Shown: positions 25,645 to 34,383, numbered from the stretch's first letter. The stretch is DNA of 64,000 bases from Sodalinema lacuna_A (GCA_900149785.2 FSSI02000020.1:14300-78299), one strand, 5' to 3'. Made by a program: numbers and translations. The notes: a model not told the origin generated them from the letters alone.

Positions 25645-26067
25645 ATGGCTGAAGAATTAAAGGTTCGCTATCGGCGAGGAATTGGCGTGACCTTGCTGAT
25701 TGCCTCAATTTTTGTCCTGTTAGATGCCTTTGTTGTCTCCCTCAAAGGTGGATTTCCCTTTAGCCTCATTTCGGGATTTATTACGCTCTATGGTGGCTAT
25801 TTATTCGTCAGCAAAACCTATATTNCCCTGTCCCGCCATGAATTAAAGCTCTATAAATTGACCGGAAAATTAGATCAGACGTATTCTCTGCGATCGCTCA
25901 AAGACCTGATCCTAGACGAGAACCGTATCATTTACTGCCCCAAAAAAACAGAAACTCCCCTTCCCATTTATCCCTGGCTTTGTCATCGAGATGACTGGAT
26001 ACAGCTCGTCGCCGCCATACGAACCTCCACCCTCTCCCCTCAAGACAAAAATCTAAAGTCAAGCTAA
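25645..26067 (+). CDS. Hypothetical two-helix membrane protein
   Basis: The 140-residue product has two hydrophobic segments near the N-terminus (ITLLIASIFVLLDAFVV-like, about 13-32, and FSLISGFITLYGGYLFV, about 38-56). A soluble C-terminal half follows with a YSLRSLKDLILDENRIIYC stretch that looks like the PH-like fold of small membrane proteins. One base is unknown (N at 25825), which leaves residue 61 undefined. No family is recognised. It follows prmA by 47 bp and may be co-transcribed. Confidence 0.6.
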   Translation: MAEELKVRYRRGIGVTLLIASIFVLLDAFVVSLKGGFPFSLISGFITLYGGYLFVSKTYIXLSRHELKLYKLTGKLDQTYSLRSLKDLILDENRIIYCPKKTETPLPIYPWLCHRDDWIQLVAAIRTSTLSPQDKNLKSS

Positions 26068-26169
26068 AGAACGGTGTAAGACGGTCTTATCCCAACCGAG
26101 TCCCCTACAATGGAACTTCAGGAAACCCCCAATCTGTCCGAAATCCTATCTATTCGAGGAGATGTTCAC

Positions 26170-26265
26170 ATGACCAGCCATGAACTATTGATGCTCGCCC
26201 TCCTGCTTTCCCCCGGCTTACTCTTGTCCGCCTTAGTCATGGGTGCATTTTCCCGAGGCGGCTAG
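26170..26265 (+). CDS. 31-residue hydrophobic microprotein
   Basis: A GAGGAG ribosome-binding site (about 26157-26162) precedes this ATG at good spacing. The product, starting MTSHELLMLALLLSPGLLLS, is one membrane helix with a short polar end (SRGG). An in-frame ATG at 26110 would add 20 residues but has no ribosome-binding site and overlaps a possible -10 box (TACAAT, 26105-26110). I do not recognise it as a known photosynthetic small subunit, although its size and topology are of that kind. A stem-loop follows directly, which supports a discrete short transcript. Confidence 0.5.
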   Translation: MTSHELLMLALLLSPGLLLSALVMGAFSRGG

Positions 26266-26291
26266 TTGAGTGAGATACCCTGACCAAAAAA

Positions 26292-26335
26292 CTGTGTGGT
26301 CAAGGTGAACGCTTGCCCTCACCTTAACCACACAG
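26292..26335. terminator. Long stem-loop between the convergent microprotein and petJ genes
   Basis: CTGTGTGGT-CAAGGTGA (26292-26308) pairs with TCACCTTAACCACACAG (26319-26335) around a 10-base loop. It lies between two convergent genes and could terminate both, although there is no long T run. Confidence 0.6.
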
Positions 26336-26355
26336 CGAATGGAGACAATCAAGCT

Positions 26356-26688
26356 CTACCAGCCACTTTCAGCTTGGTATAGCACGTAAGCCGCAACGTC
26401 TTCAAGATCATCGTTGCTTAAACGTCCTCGGAACGCCGGCATGGCGTTCTTACCATTCGTCACCTGGTAAACAATGGCGTCAGTTGAAGCCATGTCATAT
26501 TTTTCTAATGCATCCTTGCGGAGTGTTTTAGCCGCATTGACAACATTGCCACCACCGGCATGGCAAGCAGCACAATTGGCACTGAAAATTTGAGCACCAC
26601 GTTCAATCTCACCAGCAGACGCTGAACCATTCCAGCTAAATAAAGCTAGTGCTGCAAAAACTAAAACCGCAGAAATCAGCTTTTTCAA
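26356..26688 (-). CDS. petJ: Cytochrome c6 precursor
   Basis: The mature part has the c-type haem site CAACH (FSANCAACHAGGGNVV) and the distal methionine in GKNAMPAFRGRL; the family end DVAAYVLYQAESGW is intact. It is exported by a signal peptide (LISAVLVFAALALFSWNGSASA) to the thylakoid lumen, where it carries electrons from b6f to photosystem I or terminal oxidase. I prefer the TTG start (complement of 26686-26688) because AAAGGAG sits 8 bases upstream. The ATG at 26704-26706 would add MKGEHI, whose codons contain that ribosome-binding site. Confidence 0.95.
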   Translation of the reverse strand: MKKLISAVLVFAALALFSWNGSASAGEIERGAQIFSANCAACHAGGGNVVNAAKTLRKDALEKYDMASTDAIVYQVTNGKNAMPAFRGRLSNDDLEDVAAYVLYQAESGW

Positions 26689-26706
26689 AATGTGTTCTCC
26701 TTTCAT

Positions 26707-27099
26707 GAAAATTCTCTAACAATAGTAACAACGACGTCTGACGAAGGATATCTTTGGATGCAATCCGTCTTAGCGAAAACAGATCCATTTGTCAAAAGAC
26801 AGCCTGTCATAGCTGCTCTATGCCGCGAATAGGGGGGATAGAGCGCCTTCGTTAGCGTCTGAGACTATCTTTGAGTTTATCATGGAGTCTCAGCACATTT
26901 GAATTTCAGATAACCGTCACTTGTAAACTTTTGTAATTGATGATGAACGTGATGATTCGGGAGTCGAGACGGAAGGGAACGAAGGGAACGGTCTGAAATT
27001 CGCAAAATTGAACCGAGCAGGGTTAAATAATCATAAGAGCGTTCTAAGTGAGACGATTGAGTTCCATCCTTAAGTTCCATAACTGAGTGAAATATACCC
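26707..27099. other. Gap upstream of petJ and smpB, no supported gene
   Basis: This roughly 390-bp divergent region should hold the petJ and smpB promoters. A 73-codon minus-strand frame (26880-27101) crosses it, but it overlaps the smpB start and looks random. A small repeat GGGAACGAAGGGAACG occurs near 26973. I see no convincing operator or RNA. Confidence 0.4.
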
Positions 27100-27570
27100 A
27101 TGGCAAAAGATACCAGTTCCGGTTACAAAGTCATCGCCGATAACCGACAAGCACGCTATCGCTATAGCATCCTAGAAACCTATGAAGCCGGCCTTGAGTT
27201 GCAAGGAACGGAGGTTAAATCCATCCGTCAGGGCCGTGTTAACCTCCGGGATGGCTATGCTCTAATTCGGGGCAATGAAGCCTGGCTGCACAATGTTCAT
27301 ATCTCCCCTTACAACATTGCCAGTCAGTACTTTAACCATGACCCCCTACGCAACCGCAAGCTGCTACTCCATCGCAATGAAATCCGTAAACTCATTGGTA
27401 AGGTTGAACAACAGGGATTAACCCTGGTTCCCTTAAAGCTCTACCTCAAAAATGGTTGGGTGAAGGTGAGTATTGGTTTGGCGAAAGGGAAGAAACTTCA
27501 TGATAAGCGCGAAAGCCTCAAACGCAAGCAACAAGATCGTGAAATTGCTCGGGTGATGAAGTCGTATTAG
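27100..27570 (+). CDS. smpB: SsrA-binding protein SmpB
   Basis: The 156-residue protein has the SmpB core: NRQARYRYSILETYEAGLELQGTEVKSIRQG at the N-terminus, AWLHNVHISPY, and the basic C-terminal tail GLAKGKKLHDKRESLKRK that enters the decoding centre. It delivers tmRNA to stalled ribosomes in trans-translation. The tmRNA gene itself is not in the window. ArfB at 2.1 kb provides a second rescue route. Confidence 0.97.
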   Translation: MAKDTSSGYKVIADNRQARYRYSILETYEAGLELQGTEVKSIRQGRVNLRDGYALIRGNEAWLHNVHISPYNIASQYFNHDPLRNRKLLLHRNEIRKLIGKVEQQGLTLVPLKLYLKNGWVKVSIGLAKGKKLHDKRESLKRKQQDREIARVMKSY

Positions 27571-27581
27571 GGGAAGAGACG

Positions 27582-27610
27582 GGAACAGGGAACAGGTAAA
27601 AGGCAAAAGG
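27582..27610. repeat. STRR run after smpB
   Basis: GGGAACAGGGAACAGG passes into TAAAAGGCAAAAGG. Both unit types recur at 4747, 39055 and 44431. Confidence 0.6.
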
Positions 27611-27681
27611 GTAGGGGCGTACCGCAAGTGGCGCGCCCTCTCTCTTCCGGCTTTTCGGGTGAGGACTCGCCTGGATTGGGG

Positions 27682-28911
27682 TTAACGTAAGAGTAATAGT
27701 CCAGACTGGACTAACCCAACAAAAATCCCTAAAAGTCCCCCCAGGTTAACAATGGCTTGGAGTTCACTTTTAACAATTCCTTCAACAGCCGTTTCTAAGT
27801 TTTCAGGAGAGGTTGCCTTGACGCGATTGACGATCACTTGATCAATTGACAAAATGGGAATCGCTTGAGCGACAATTTTTTCGAGATCTTCTTCCAAATA
27901 GCGATCTAAAACCAAGGCTAACTCGTAGCTGATTGGCTCTAAGGATGAATTGACGGTTTCAGAGGACTGTAAGCGACTGATCGCCAGTTGAGCAACATTT
28001 TCAAAATCGACCGAGTTGCTGAGGCTCTCAAACAGGGGTTTTCCTTCAGTTTTAACGTATTTTCGGACACTGTCTTTGAGGGTTTTGCGGAGTTGCCGAA
28101 CGGTGGAAACCGGCAAGTTTTGTAGAGACAGATTTTGCAAAAATTCTTTGAGGCGAGATTGTAGGGAAAGAGAGTCAATGACTTCAGCTAACCGTTCATT
28201 CGCTTGTTCCTTGTCATCTAAGCAAAAGTTTCTCAGGCGAATCAGTGCATTTCGTAATCCTAAAAAGTTGGCAACTAGCCAGTAGGTTCCACTGCTTTTT
28301 TCTCGGAAACTTTCATCAATAATTAAGATGTTGCGATCGGTTAAAAAATCGATGAGGGCGAGGCGAACGGCATTCGGTGACAAGGCAATTTTCATCAACC
28401 AATCTGAGAGTTGAGAGGCTTGTCGTTCAGTGAGTTGAAATTCGAGGAGAACATCATCAAAAATTTTATTGAGTTGATGATCTAGGAAGTCTTCTCGTCG
28501 GGCTAAGACTTTTAAAATACGGGGGAGCGATCGCCCCGCCAAATCTCGCAAAATTCCAGCAATAATTTTATTACTTTTATCATTAGGGTCAGCCTTTAAA
28601 CTGCCCTGGGCCATACGCAATAGCCAGAGAATAGCACCCTGAACCCGGTCGATCGCCAACAGACGACGAGCCAATTTTTGTAGTTCACCCGGCGTCAGCA
28701 AAGACCCCATAATCGTATCTGACACCCGTTTCGCCAGTCGTTCTTGATTACGGGGAATCAAGCCGGGAGTAAAGGGGAGGCGATACCGACCAATGTGATA
28801 GGCCCGATAAGGACGAAACAACATTTTAATGGCGAGATCATTGGTGAAATAACCAATAACTCCGCCAGCAATGGGGGGAATAATCAAAAACCAGATGTCT
28901 GGGAGTAGCAA
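27682..28911 (-). CDS. DUF445-family membrane protein
   Basis: The 409-residue protein has the DUF445 pattern: an N-terminal membrane segment (IWFLIIPPIAGGVIGYFTNDLAIKMLF), then FRPYRAYHIGRYRLPFTPGLIPRNQERLAKRVSDTI, a long helical middle, and a C-terminal membrane helix (VNLGGLLGIFVGLVQSGLLLL). The function of the family is not established; the fold suggests membrane-tethered coiled coils. It stands alone on the minus strand. A 13-bp tandem repeat lies immediately upstream of the ATG. Confidence 0.85.
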   Translation of the reverse strand: MLLPDIWFLIIPPIAGGVIGYFTNDLAIKMLFRPYRAYHIGRYRLPFTPGLIPRNQERLAKRVSDTIMGSLLTPGELQKLARRLLAIDRVQGAILWLLRMAQGSLKADPNDKSNKIIAGILRDLAGRSLPRILKVLARREDFLDHQLNKIFDDVLLEFQLTERQASQLSDWLMKIALSPNAVRLALIDFLTDRNILIIDESFREKSSGTYWLVANFLGLRNALIRLRNFCLDDKEQANERLAEVIDSLSLQSRLKEFLQNLSLQNLPVSTVRQLRKTLKDSVRKYVKTEGKPLFESLSNSVDFENVAQLAISRLQSSETVNSSLEPISYELALVLDRYLEEDLEKIVAQAIPILSIDQVIVNRVKATSPENLETAVEGIVKSELQAIVNLGGLLGIFVGLVQSGLLLLR

Positions 28912-28948
28912 GGGACTAGGAAAAGGGACTAGGAAAAGGGACTAGGAA
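28909..28948. repeat. Three copies of a 13-bp unit upstream of the DUF445 gene
   Basis: AAGGGACTAGGAA-type units repeat three times directly against the start codon of the minus-strand gene, so they fall in its leader. A duplicated CTCAACAATCGAGA (about 28967-28991) lies nearby. Confidence 0.7.
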
Positions 28949-29011
28949 ACAGAGAAGAAGAACTCAACAATCGAGACTCAACAATCGAGACTCAGACCCC
29001 AAACAGGGCGA

Positions 29012-29719
29012 TTAGAATTGGGGTTTACGGGCCACGAGAACCCCCATCATGCCACCCATGAGTGGATAATGGACGACTTGTGCAAAACCAACGGATTGAG
29101 CCAATTGAACTTGAACCGAACCGCTCGGAAAGCGATCGAGACTTGGGGCAATATACGCATATTCATCCTTAAGCTGAAACTGTTGTGCTGTCGGAACCAC
29201 GAGCGTATCGAGATACCACTGTTGAAAGGCTTGCATGGGGGCCGATTGAGGACGGTGCATATCCAAAATCGCCACCTTGGCCCCCGGTTTGAGAACCCGA
29301 TGAAGTTGTCCTAATCCTTGGGGAATATCCGTCAGATTGCGTAGGCCATAGCCCATCGTCGCGGCGTCGAAGTGGTTGTCTGGGAAAGGTAAATCCAACG
29401 CATCGGCCTGCACCCACTCCACCTCTCGTAGTTGCTGGTAACTGCGACGACGGGCCACCTCTAACTGGGCTGAGGAAAAATCAGCACCCACAACAGTTCC
29501 TGTTGAACCGACCACTTCGGCGAGTAGCAAGGCCAGATCGCCACTCCCACAGCAGACATCTAAAACCCGATCGCCCGGTTGGGCCTCAGACCAGGCGATC
29601 GCCATCTGCTTCCAGATGCGGTGCGTGCCAAAACTGAGGCGGTCATTGAGGCGATCATAGAGGGGGGCGATGCGATCGAAAAGGTGTTGAATCGCCGATG
29701 CGTCCGGTTGCATAGTCAT
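29012..29719 (-). CDS. menG: Demethylmenaquinone/2-phytyl-naphthoquinone methyltransferase (UbiE/MenG family)
   Basis: The 235-residue SAM-dependent enzyme has IQHLFDRIAPLYDRLNDRLSFGTHRIWK, the SAM motif VLDVCCGSGDLALLLAE, ADALDLPFPDNHFDAATMGYGLRN and VLKPGAKVAILDM, all diagnostic of UbiE/MenG. In cyanobacteria the enzyme completes phylloquinone, the photosystem I A1 cofactor, by ring methylation. The gene starts 8 bp after the response-regulator gene, so the two are probably co-transcribed. Confidence 0.93.
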   Translation of the reverse strand: MTMQPDASAIQHLFDRIAPLYDRLNDRLSFGTHRIWKQMAIAWSEAQPGDRVLDVCCGSGDLALLLAEVVGSTGTVVGADFSSAQLEVARRRSYQQLREVEWVQADALDLPFPDNHFDAATMGYGLRNLTDIPQGLGQLHRVLKPGAKVAILDMHRPQSAPMQAFQQWYLDTLVVPTAQQFQLKDEYAYIAPSLDRFPSGSVQVQLAQSVGFAQVVHYPLMGGMMGVLVARKPQF

Positions 29720-29727
29720 CCCAGGGA

Positions 29728-30747
29728 TTAAGCGGCCAACTTACTACAGGCCAGGGCCAACGCCATCTGTTGGGTACAGCGGTGTATCCACTCCACCTCG
29801 TTTTCTTGAATGGCGTTAGGGCTTTTCCACTGAAGCGAGGCCAAAGCCAATAACTGTTCGCGGAAGACGACGGGTAACACTAAATGGGCTTTCACGCCGC
29901 TGGTTTGATAACTGTCGAGTTGACCTAACTCCGCGTCGGACCCAATATTGGCGACTCCTTGCACCGATTGACTGGCGATCGCCTCCTGGGCCAACGGGTC
30001 ATCCTGAAGCTCAATTTTCTCCCCCTGACCATAGCAGACCGGCTCACCGGCGAGAGTCTCTCCATCCATCAGTTGTAAGACACAGGTATCTGCCTCAAAA
30101 TTCTCCCCTAAAGCGTCTGCGATCGGTTGTAACGAAGACCCCAAATCCGTCGAGGTTTGGGCCACCTCCATCAACGTCGATAGAACCGCCATTTGGGCCT
30201 GAGACCATTCGAGTTCTTCGGTTTTCTGTTTGAGGAGTTCGTAGGTATCCGCTGCCCGCTGCACGACTCCGCGTAACTCATTCGGGTCCCAGGGTTTCGT
30301 GATGTACTTATACACCTGTCCCGAGTTGATCGCCTCGACTAAGTCCTCAATATCTGTAAACCCAGTTAGGATAATGCGGACTGTATTGGGAAACTGAGTG
30401 ACCGTTTTGCTGAGAAACTCAGTCCCCTTCATTTCGGGCATCCGTTGATCAGAGACGATCACCGCCACTTCGCCTTGCTTTTCGAGAACTTCCAGGGCTT
30501 GAATGCCACTTTCGGCTTTGTAGACCTGAAACTCACGGCGAAACGTGCGGTAGAGCAAATCTAGATTATCTGGCTCGTCGTCAACCACCAGCATTTTAGG
30601 TTTCTTAGGTCGCATCGAAGTCCTCAATCGAGTCTTTACATCATCAAGTTCTGGCATGGTATTGATTGTACCTACCTCTAGTTGGACGGTTTGTCCCTGA
30701 TCTAACTCAACCTGTCTCCGGTCGCCTTTTTGGAGAGAGTCAAGCAT
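29728..30747 (-). CDS. Response regulator with receiver and GAF-like domains
   Basis: The 339-residue protein has a receiver domain at about 50-170, with acidic pocket VVDDEPD, phosphoacceptor Asp in VIVSDQRMPEMKG, the Thr in IILTGFTD and Lys in YITKPWDP. The KPWDP pattern is typical of RpfG-like receivers. A short coiled coil joins it to a GAF-like domain (about 190-335) ending HRCTQQMALALACSKL. There is no DNA-binding or enzymatic output, so it probably works by protein contact. A start at Met31 (MPELDDVKTR) is also plausible. It is transcribed with menG. Confidence 0.85.
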   Translation of the reverse strand: MLDSLQKGDRRQVELDQGQTVQLEVGTINTMPELDDVKTRLRTSMRPKKPKMLVVDDEPDNLDLLYRTFRREFQVYKAESGIQALEVLEKQGEVAVIVSDQRMPEMKGTEFLSKTVTQFPNTVRIILTGFTDIEDLVEAINSGQVYKYITKPWDPNELRGVVQRAADTYELLKQKTEELEWSQAQMAVLSTLMEVAQTSTDLGSSLQPIADALGENFEADTCVLQLMDGETLAGEPVCYGQGEKIELQDDPLAQEAIASQSVQGVANIGSDAELGQLDSYQTSGVKAHLVLPVVFREQLLALASLQWKSPNAIQENEVEWIHRCTQQMALALACSKLAA

Positions 30748-30898
30748 CTGATCTATGATACGTTGCCAGGTGGGCGATCGCGAAATCCCAGCCCTTTCCT
30801 GAGCAAATCTTTAAATATGGTTGCTTTTGTGCCGGCTTTGGGCAGTTTATGATGGACTCTCCTAGATTAACCGTTCACCCTATTGACTTGGAAACCTC

Positions 30899-31672
30899 AT
30901 GGATGTCATTCCTGCAATTGATTTATTAGGGGGCCGCTGTGTGCGCCTCTATCAAGGAGACTATGAGCAGTCTCAGACCTTTAGCGAAGACCCCGTCGCC
31001 ATGGCTCAACAGTGGTGTGACCAAGGGGCCACTCGCCTGCATTTAGTGGATCTCGATGGGGCTAAGGGGGGTCGTCCGGTCAATAGTGAGGTGATTGGGG
31101 CGATCGCCCGTGCGTTATCGATTCCAGTGCAACTCGGCGGCGGCCTGCGCGATCGCGACAGTGTGGCCCGCGTCTTAGATACTGGCATCGAGCGAGCTAT
31201 CCTGGGAACCGCTGCGGTGGAACAGCCGCAACTGGTTGAACAACTCTGTCAGGAGTTTCCTGGACAAATCGCCGTGGGAATTGACGCGCGAGACGGTTGG
31301 GTGGCGACCCGAGGATGGCTCGAAACCTCTCAGGTCAAAGCCACGGACTTAGCCCAACAGATGGCCCAGTTCGGCGTCGCCGCGATTATCTACACCGATA
31401 TTCATCGGGATGGGACTCTCAGCGGTCCCAATCGTGAGGCCTTGCGGGAGTTAGCCGAAGCCATTACCCCTCCGGTGATTGCTTCAGGAGGGGTGAGTTC
31501 AGTCTCGGATTTATTGGCGTTACTCTCCCTCGAACCCGTTGGCGTGACTGGGGCCATTGTCGGACGCGCTCTCTATACGGGGGATGTGTCCCTGAAAGAA
31601 GCCATCCGCGCGGTTGGCGAGGGACGTTGGCAAGATGTCCCCCCCGATTTAGGCTCCTCTACGTTCGCGTAA
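30899..31672 (+). CDS. hisA: Phosphoribosylformimino-5-aminoimidazole carboxamide ribotide isomerase
   Basis: The 257-residue TIM barrel has MDVIPAIDLLGGRCVRLYQGDY, with the catalytic Asp of HisA, HLVDLDGAKGG, VQLGGGLRD, IYTDIHRDGTLSGPN with the second catalytic Asp, and IASGGVSSVSDL phosphate-binding loops. It carries out the Amadori rearrangement in histidine synthesis. It stands alone on the plus strand. Confidence 0.96.
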   Translation: MDVIPAIDLLGGRCVRLYQGDYEQSQTFSEDPVAMAQQWCDQGATRLHLVDLDGAKGGRPVNSEVIGAIARALSIPVQLGGGLRDRDSVARVLDTGIERAILGTAAVEQPQLVEQLCQEFPGQIAVGIDARDGWVATRGWLETSQVKATDLAQQMAQFGVAAIIYTDIHRDGTLSGPNREALRELAEAITPPVIASGGVSSVSDLLALLSLEPVGVTGAIVGRALYTGDVSLKEAIRAVGEGRWQDVPPDLGSSTFA

Positions 31673-31716
31673 CGCCGTTTTGACGACCATTCTGGGGGGA
31701 TGACGCTAGAAGACGG

Positions 31717-32508
31717 TTAATGGTGCGGTTGGCGGTGCGGTTGGCGGTGGCGTAATGTTCCGTGGCGGAAGTTCTGTCGTAACCATTGACGGAACTTGTC
31801 TTCGATCGCAAAGGCCTCGCGCTCAAAGACATTATCTTTGTAGACGAGATTGGCCCGTTTATATTCGCGAAAATACTCCTGGCCAAAGGCGTGGAGTCCA
31901 CCCAACTCTTCGGACTGGCGTACATGGACTAATTCATGAGCCAGGAGTGCTAACTGTTCGGGATTTTCGGGATCATAGGGACCATTGACGTAAATTCGGT
32001 TTCCATAGACTTGCGCGTTCGATGAGCCGAGATCGAGCCGGAAGTTGGCCCCCACCCAGTGATCGATGAGTTCGACTTCGTAGATGACTTCGACGCGATC
32101 GACTAAATCTCCAAAAAATGGGCGCAGATAGCGTTTTTGGGATGGAGTGAGGGTAGACCCCTGGGGGTATCGGTGTCGCATGATTTGCGCGATCGCCCGA
32201 TAAGACGCCGCCCCCAGACGAGTCAACGCCGGTTGCGGTAAACTCTCCGGGACATTGCCGTGGCAGAGTTGTCCTAGGGGGGTATGCTGTGAGGTACAGG
32301 AGATGACCGTCAGTTCCCAGATTGACCAGCCCGAGAGGGTGATGGCCAAAGATCCCCAAAAACTCAAGAAATAAACTGCCAATCGATAGCCTAGCCGTTG
32401 TGATCTCCGTTGAGAGCGAGGTTGATGACCTCGTCTAACATGAGAGTCCTGTCGGACTGAGGAAAGAGGGCTTTCAAGGGGATGCGGGTTCAACTGAGGC
32501 GATCGCAT
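31717..32508 (-). CDS. DUF4157-like zinc metallopeptidase, membrane-anchored
   Basis: The 263-residue protein has an Arg-rich N-terminus, one membrane helix (RLAVYFLSFWGSLAITLSGWSIW, about 40-62) and a C-terminal domain with the zinc motif HELVHVRQ preceded by YVNGPYDPENPEQLALLA. This motif and layout match the DUF4157 group of putative metallopeptidases found in cyanobacteria and toxin loci. The last residues (RQPHRQPHH) come from a short tandem repeat (GGTGCGGTTGGC type) that runs into the stop, so the C-terminus may be variable. Substrate is unknown. Confidence 0.75.
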   Translation of the reverse strand: MRSPQLNPHPLESPLSSVRQDSHVRRGHQPRSQRRSQRLGYRLAVYFLSFWGSLAITLSGWSIWELTVISCTSQHTPLGQLCHGNVPESLPQPALTRLGAASYRAIAQIMRHRYPQGSTLTPSQKRYLRPFFGDLVDRVEVIYEVELIDHWVGANFRLDLGSSNAQVYGNRIYVNGPYDPENPEQLALLAHELVHVRQSEELGGLHAFGQEYFREYKRANLVYKDNVFEREAFAIEDKFRQWLRQNFRHGTLRHRQPHRQPHH

Positions 32509-33015
32509 TACAGTCTCAAATTTGGCTAATGACTTGGCTAATTACAGGCAAACATCGTTTGGAAACAGGCCTGAAGAACTCACCCCAACTCTTGAGCGGA
32601 CCTCTTGATCGCAACTGAGTTAGCTGACTCAGTCTAAGTTTTATAGACATTTGAATAGTGACTATCCTTTAGGTGAAAATTCTTCCCTGAAAGGGTTATC
32701 GCCTTAACTAGCGTCCTATTTTGTCTGTCTAAGTTTTGAGGGTGGAGGATCCGTTTGTCCGATCACCTTTACCGATGATAGACACCAGACTCTGTCTCTT
32801 GGTAGTGTCGCCCTTCTCCATCCTACGACGATCGCCATTGACAAAACGTTCCATAGGGCTTTAACGTGTCGAATTGTTAACAGGTTCGGGTATCCTGGCT
32901 CCCGTGTGACTCAGGTGACGGCGATCGCGACTTTCCTCGATTACCCCTTTTGTATTACTATTCGCTTGTACTCTCATTCATTTTAAAAACGAACTCTAGC
33001 TAATCTTATCTATTT
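32509..33015. other. About 500-bp gap, no gene seen
   Basis: This divergent region lies between the metallopeptidase and cupin genes. It holds a small perfect hairpin, ACTGAGT/ACTCAGT (32614-32633), and a TTGACA near 32839 without a convincing -10 box. No frame or known RNA is recognisable. Confidence 0.45.
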
Positions 33016-34026
33016 ATGACCCAAGCCAACTCGAAGTCAGCCCCAAACCCGATGACCACTTCTGTCATTCAGTATGGGGATAGTGATGGGTCTGAAATTC
33101 CATTTTTGCCGATCCAAGAGCGATATCCCGAGACTTGGGTTACAGCGGAATTTATTGAACAGTATCAAAGACCGGGAATTCCCGTTGTTTTACGGCAAGG
33201 TGTCTCAGAACCTGAGTGGAATTTAGACTATCTTGAATCGAAAATTGGTCAACACAAATTTCTTTGTCGCTTCTATGGTTCTGAACGCAAAACCCTAGAT
33301 AAACGACAATGGAAGACCATTGGAAGTGGTATTAGCGCTAAATCCCTATCATTTTCTGAGTATGCTGATTTAGTGCGATCGGGGCAAGCTCATCAAGAAG
33401 ACATTTACTTGGCTAAATGTCCTCTGGTTGAAACACCCCTATCTGCGTCCCCTAGCCTGCAAGGATTGGGGCAAAAATTCAACCTTCTCAAAGGAATGAC
33501 AGACTTCAATCTTTGGGCGGGTGCGGGTGGTCATACCGAAAGCTTACATTACGATACCTTCGACGGAACCCTCATCCAACTGACGGGACAGAAACGAGTG
33601 GTTTTGTTTCCCCCATCTCAACTGTCAAACCTCTATCCCTTTCCCCTGCTGGGTCATCTGCATCATGGCTTAAAGTTGCGGTCTTGGTTTAGCCAAGTGT
33701 ATCCCGACAACCCCGATTTCGAGACCTTTCCGGGTTTAAAAGAAGCCTTTAAACACCGCTATGAAGTGATCTTAAATCCCGGTGATGTGCTGTATTTACC
33801 GGTGGGTTGGTGGCACGAGGTTTCGGCACTAGGAGAAGGATTTGTTTGTTCTGCTAATCGCTTTTGGTCAGTCAAACCCCGACGGCGATTGTTGTCGCAC
33901 TGGAGTTCCTGGCGGACTTATTTTGCCTTTTTGTTGTCGATGCCGTTCATGAGCTTGAAATTTCTGCAAGCCCTGCTGAAGTCCAATCGTAAAGAGGAAT
34001 TGGAGAAAATCTTGCGTATGTTTTAA
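33016..34026 (+). CDS. Cupin-8/JmjC-like putative 2-oxoglutarate oxygenase
   Basis: The 336-residue protein shows the jelly-roll iron-site pattern: LHYDTFDGTLIQLTGQKRVVLFPP gives the HxD pair, and VLYLPVGWWHEVSAL gives the distal His. GDVLYLPxGWWH is diagnostic of cupin_8/JmjC-like Fe(II)/2-oxoglutarate hydroxylases. The N-terminal part (RPGIPVVLRQGVSEPEWNLDYL) is also typical. Such enzymes hydroxylate proteins or small molecules; the target is not deducible here. The C-terminus has a basic patch (KPRRRL) and a hydrophobic stretch that might associate with membrane. Confidence 0.85.
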   Translation: MTQANSKSAPNPMTTSVIQYGDSDGSEIPFLPIQERYPETWVTAEFIEQYQRPGIPVVLRQGVSEPEWNLDYLESKIGQHKFLCRFYGSERKTLDKRQWKTIGSGISAKSLSFSEYADLVRSGQAHQEDIYLAKCPLVETPLSASPSLQGLGQKFNLLKGMTDFNLWAGAGGHTESLHYDTFDGTLIQLTGQKRVVLFPPSQLSNLYPFPLLGHLHHGLKLRSWFSQVYPDNPDFETFPGLKEAFKHRYEVILNPGDVLYLPVGWWHEVSALGEGFVCSANRFWSVKPRRRLLSHWSSWRTYFAFLLSMPFMSLKFLQALLKSNRKEELEKILRMF

Positions 34027-34077
34027 GCCTGTTTTAAGACGGGTTCAAAACCAGACATTAAGTCTTAACTAGACCAA

Positions 34078-34281
34078 CTAATCGAGATCAATTCGGGCCA
34101 CATGAAACCCCATCACACATTGATAATGATGACCCGTGCGATCGCTACAGTGACTCATCACCCGTCCACAATCGAGTTTTCCCCCACGCCAACGGGGTTG
34201 TCCGTTGTGGTCAGCCAACACACAGCCTTGACAAACTTGGCACGTGGGGATAAGGGAATTGTCCGTTAAAATCACAACCAT
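34078..34281 (-). CDS. Small cysteine-rich protein
   Basis: From the ATG at 34279-34281, which has GGAGG 10 bases upstream, the product is 67 residues. A longer frame to 34326 exists but lacks that signal. It has five cysteines (TCQVCQGCVL, LDCGR, SHCSD, YQCVMGF) and several histidines, a composition that suggests metal binding. I think similar small proteins occur in other cyanobacteria but do not know a function. It lies between convergent and divergent neighbours without an operon. Confidence 0.6.
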   Translation of the reverse strand: MVVILTDNSLIPTCQVCQGCVLADHNGQPRWRGGKLDCGRVMSHCSDRTGHHYQCVMGFHVARIDLD

Positions 34282-34383
34282 GATTCTAAGACCTCCGAAA
34301 CTGGATTTACGCTGACCTAACTCCATTGTACGCCGTCTATTGGGTGATGGGCGATCGCCTGCCGCCGAGACCCCAATCAGCCC

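Noticed and set aside
26880..27101. 73-codon minus-strand frame between petJ and smpB
   Set aside because: It overlaps the smpB start, has no ribosome-binding site and its sequence looks like random promoter DNA.
32614..32633. Hairpin ACTGAGT/ACTCAGT as a terminator
   Set aside because: It is short, has no T run and lies upstream of both neighbouring genes.
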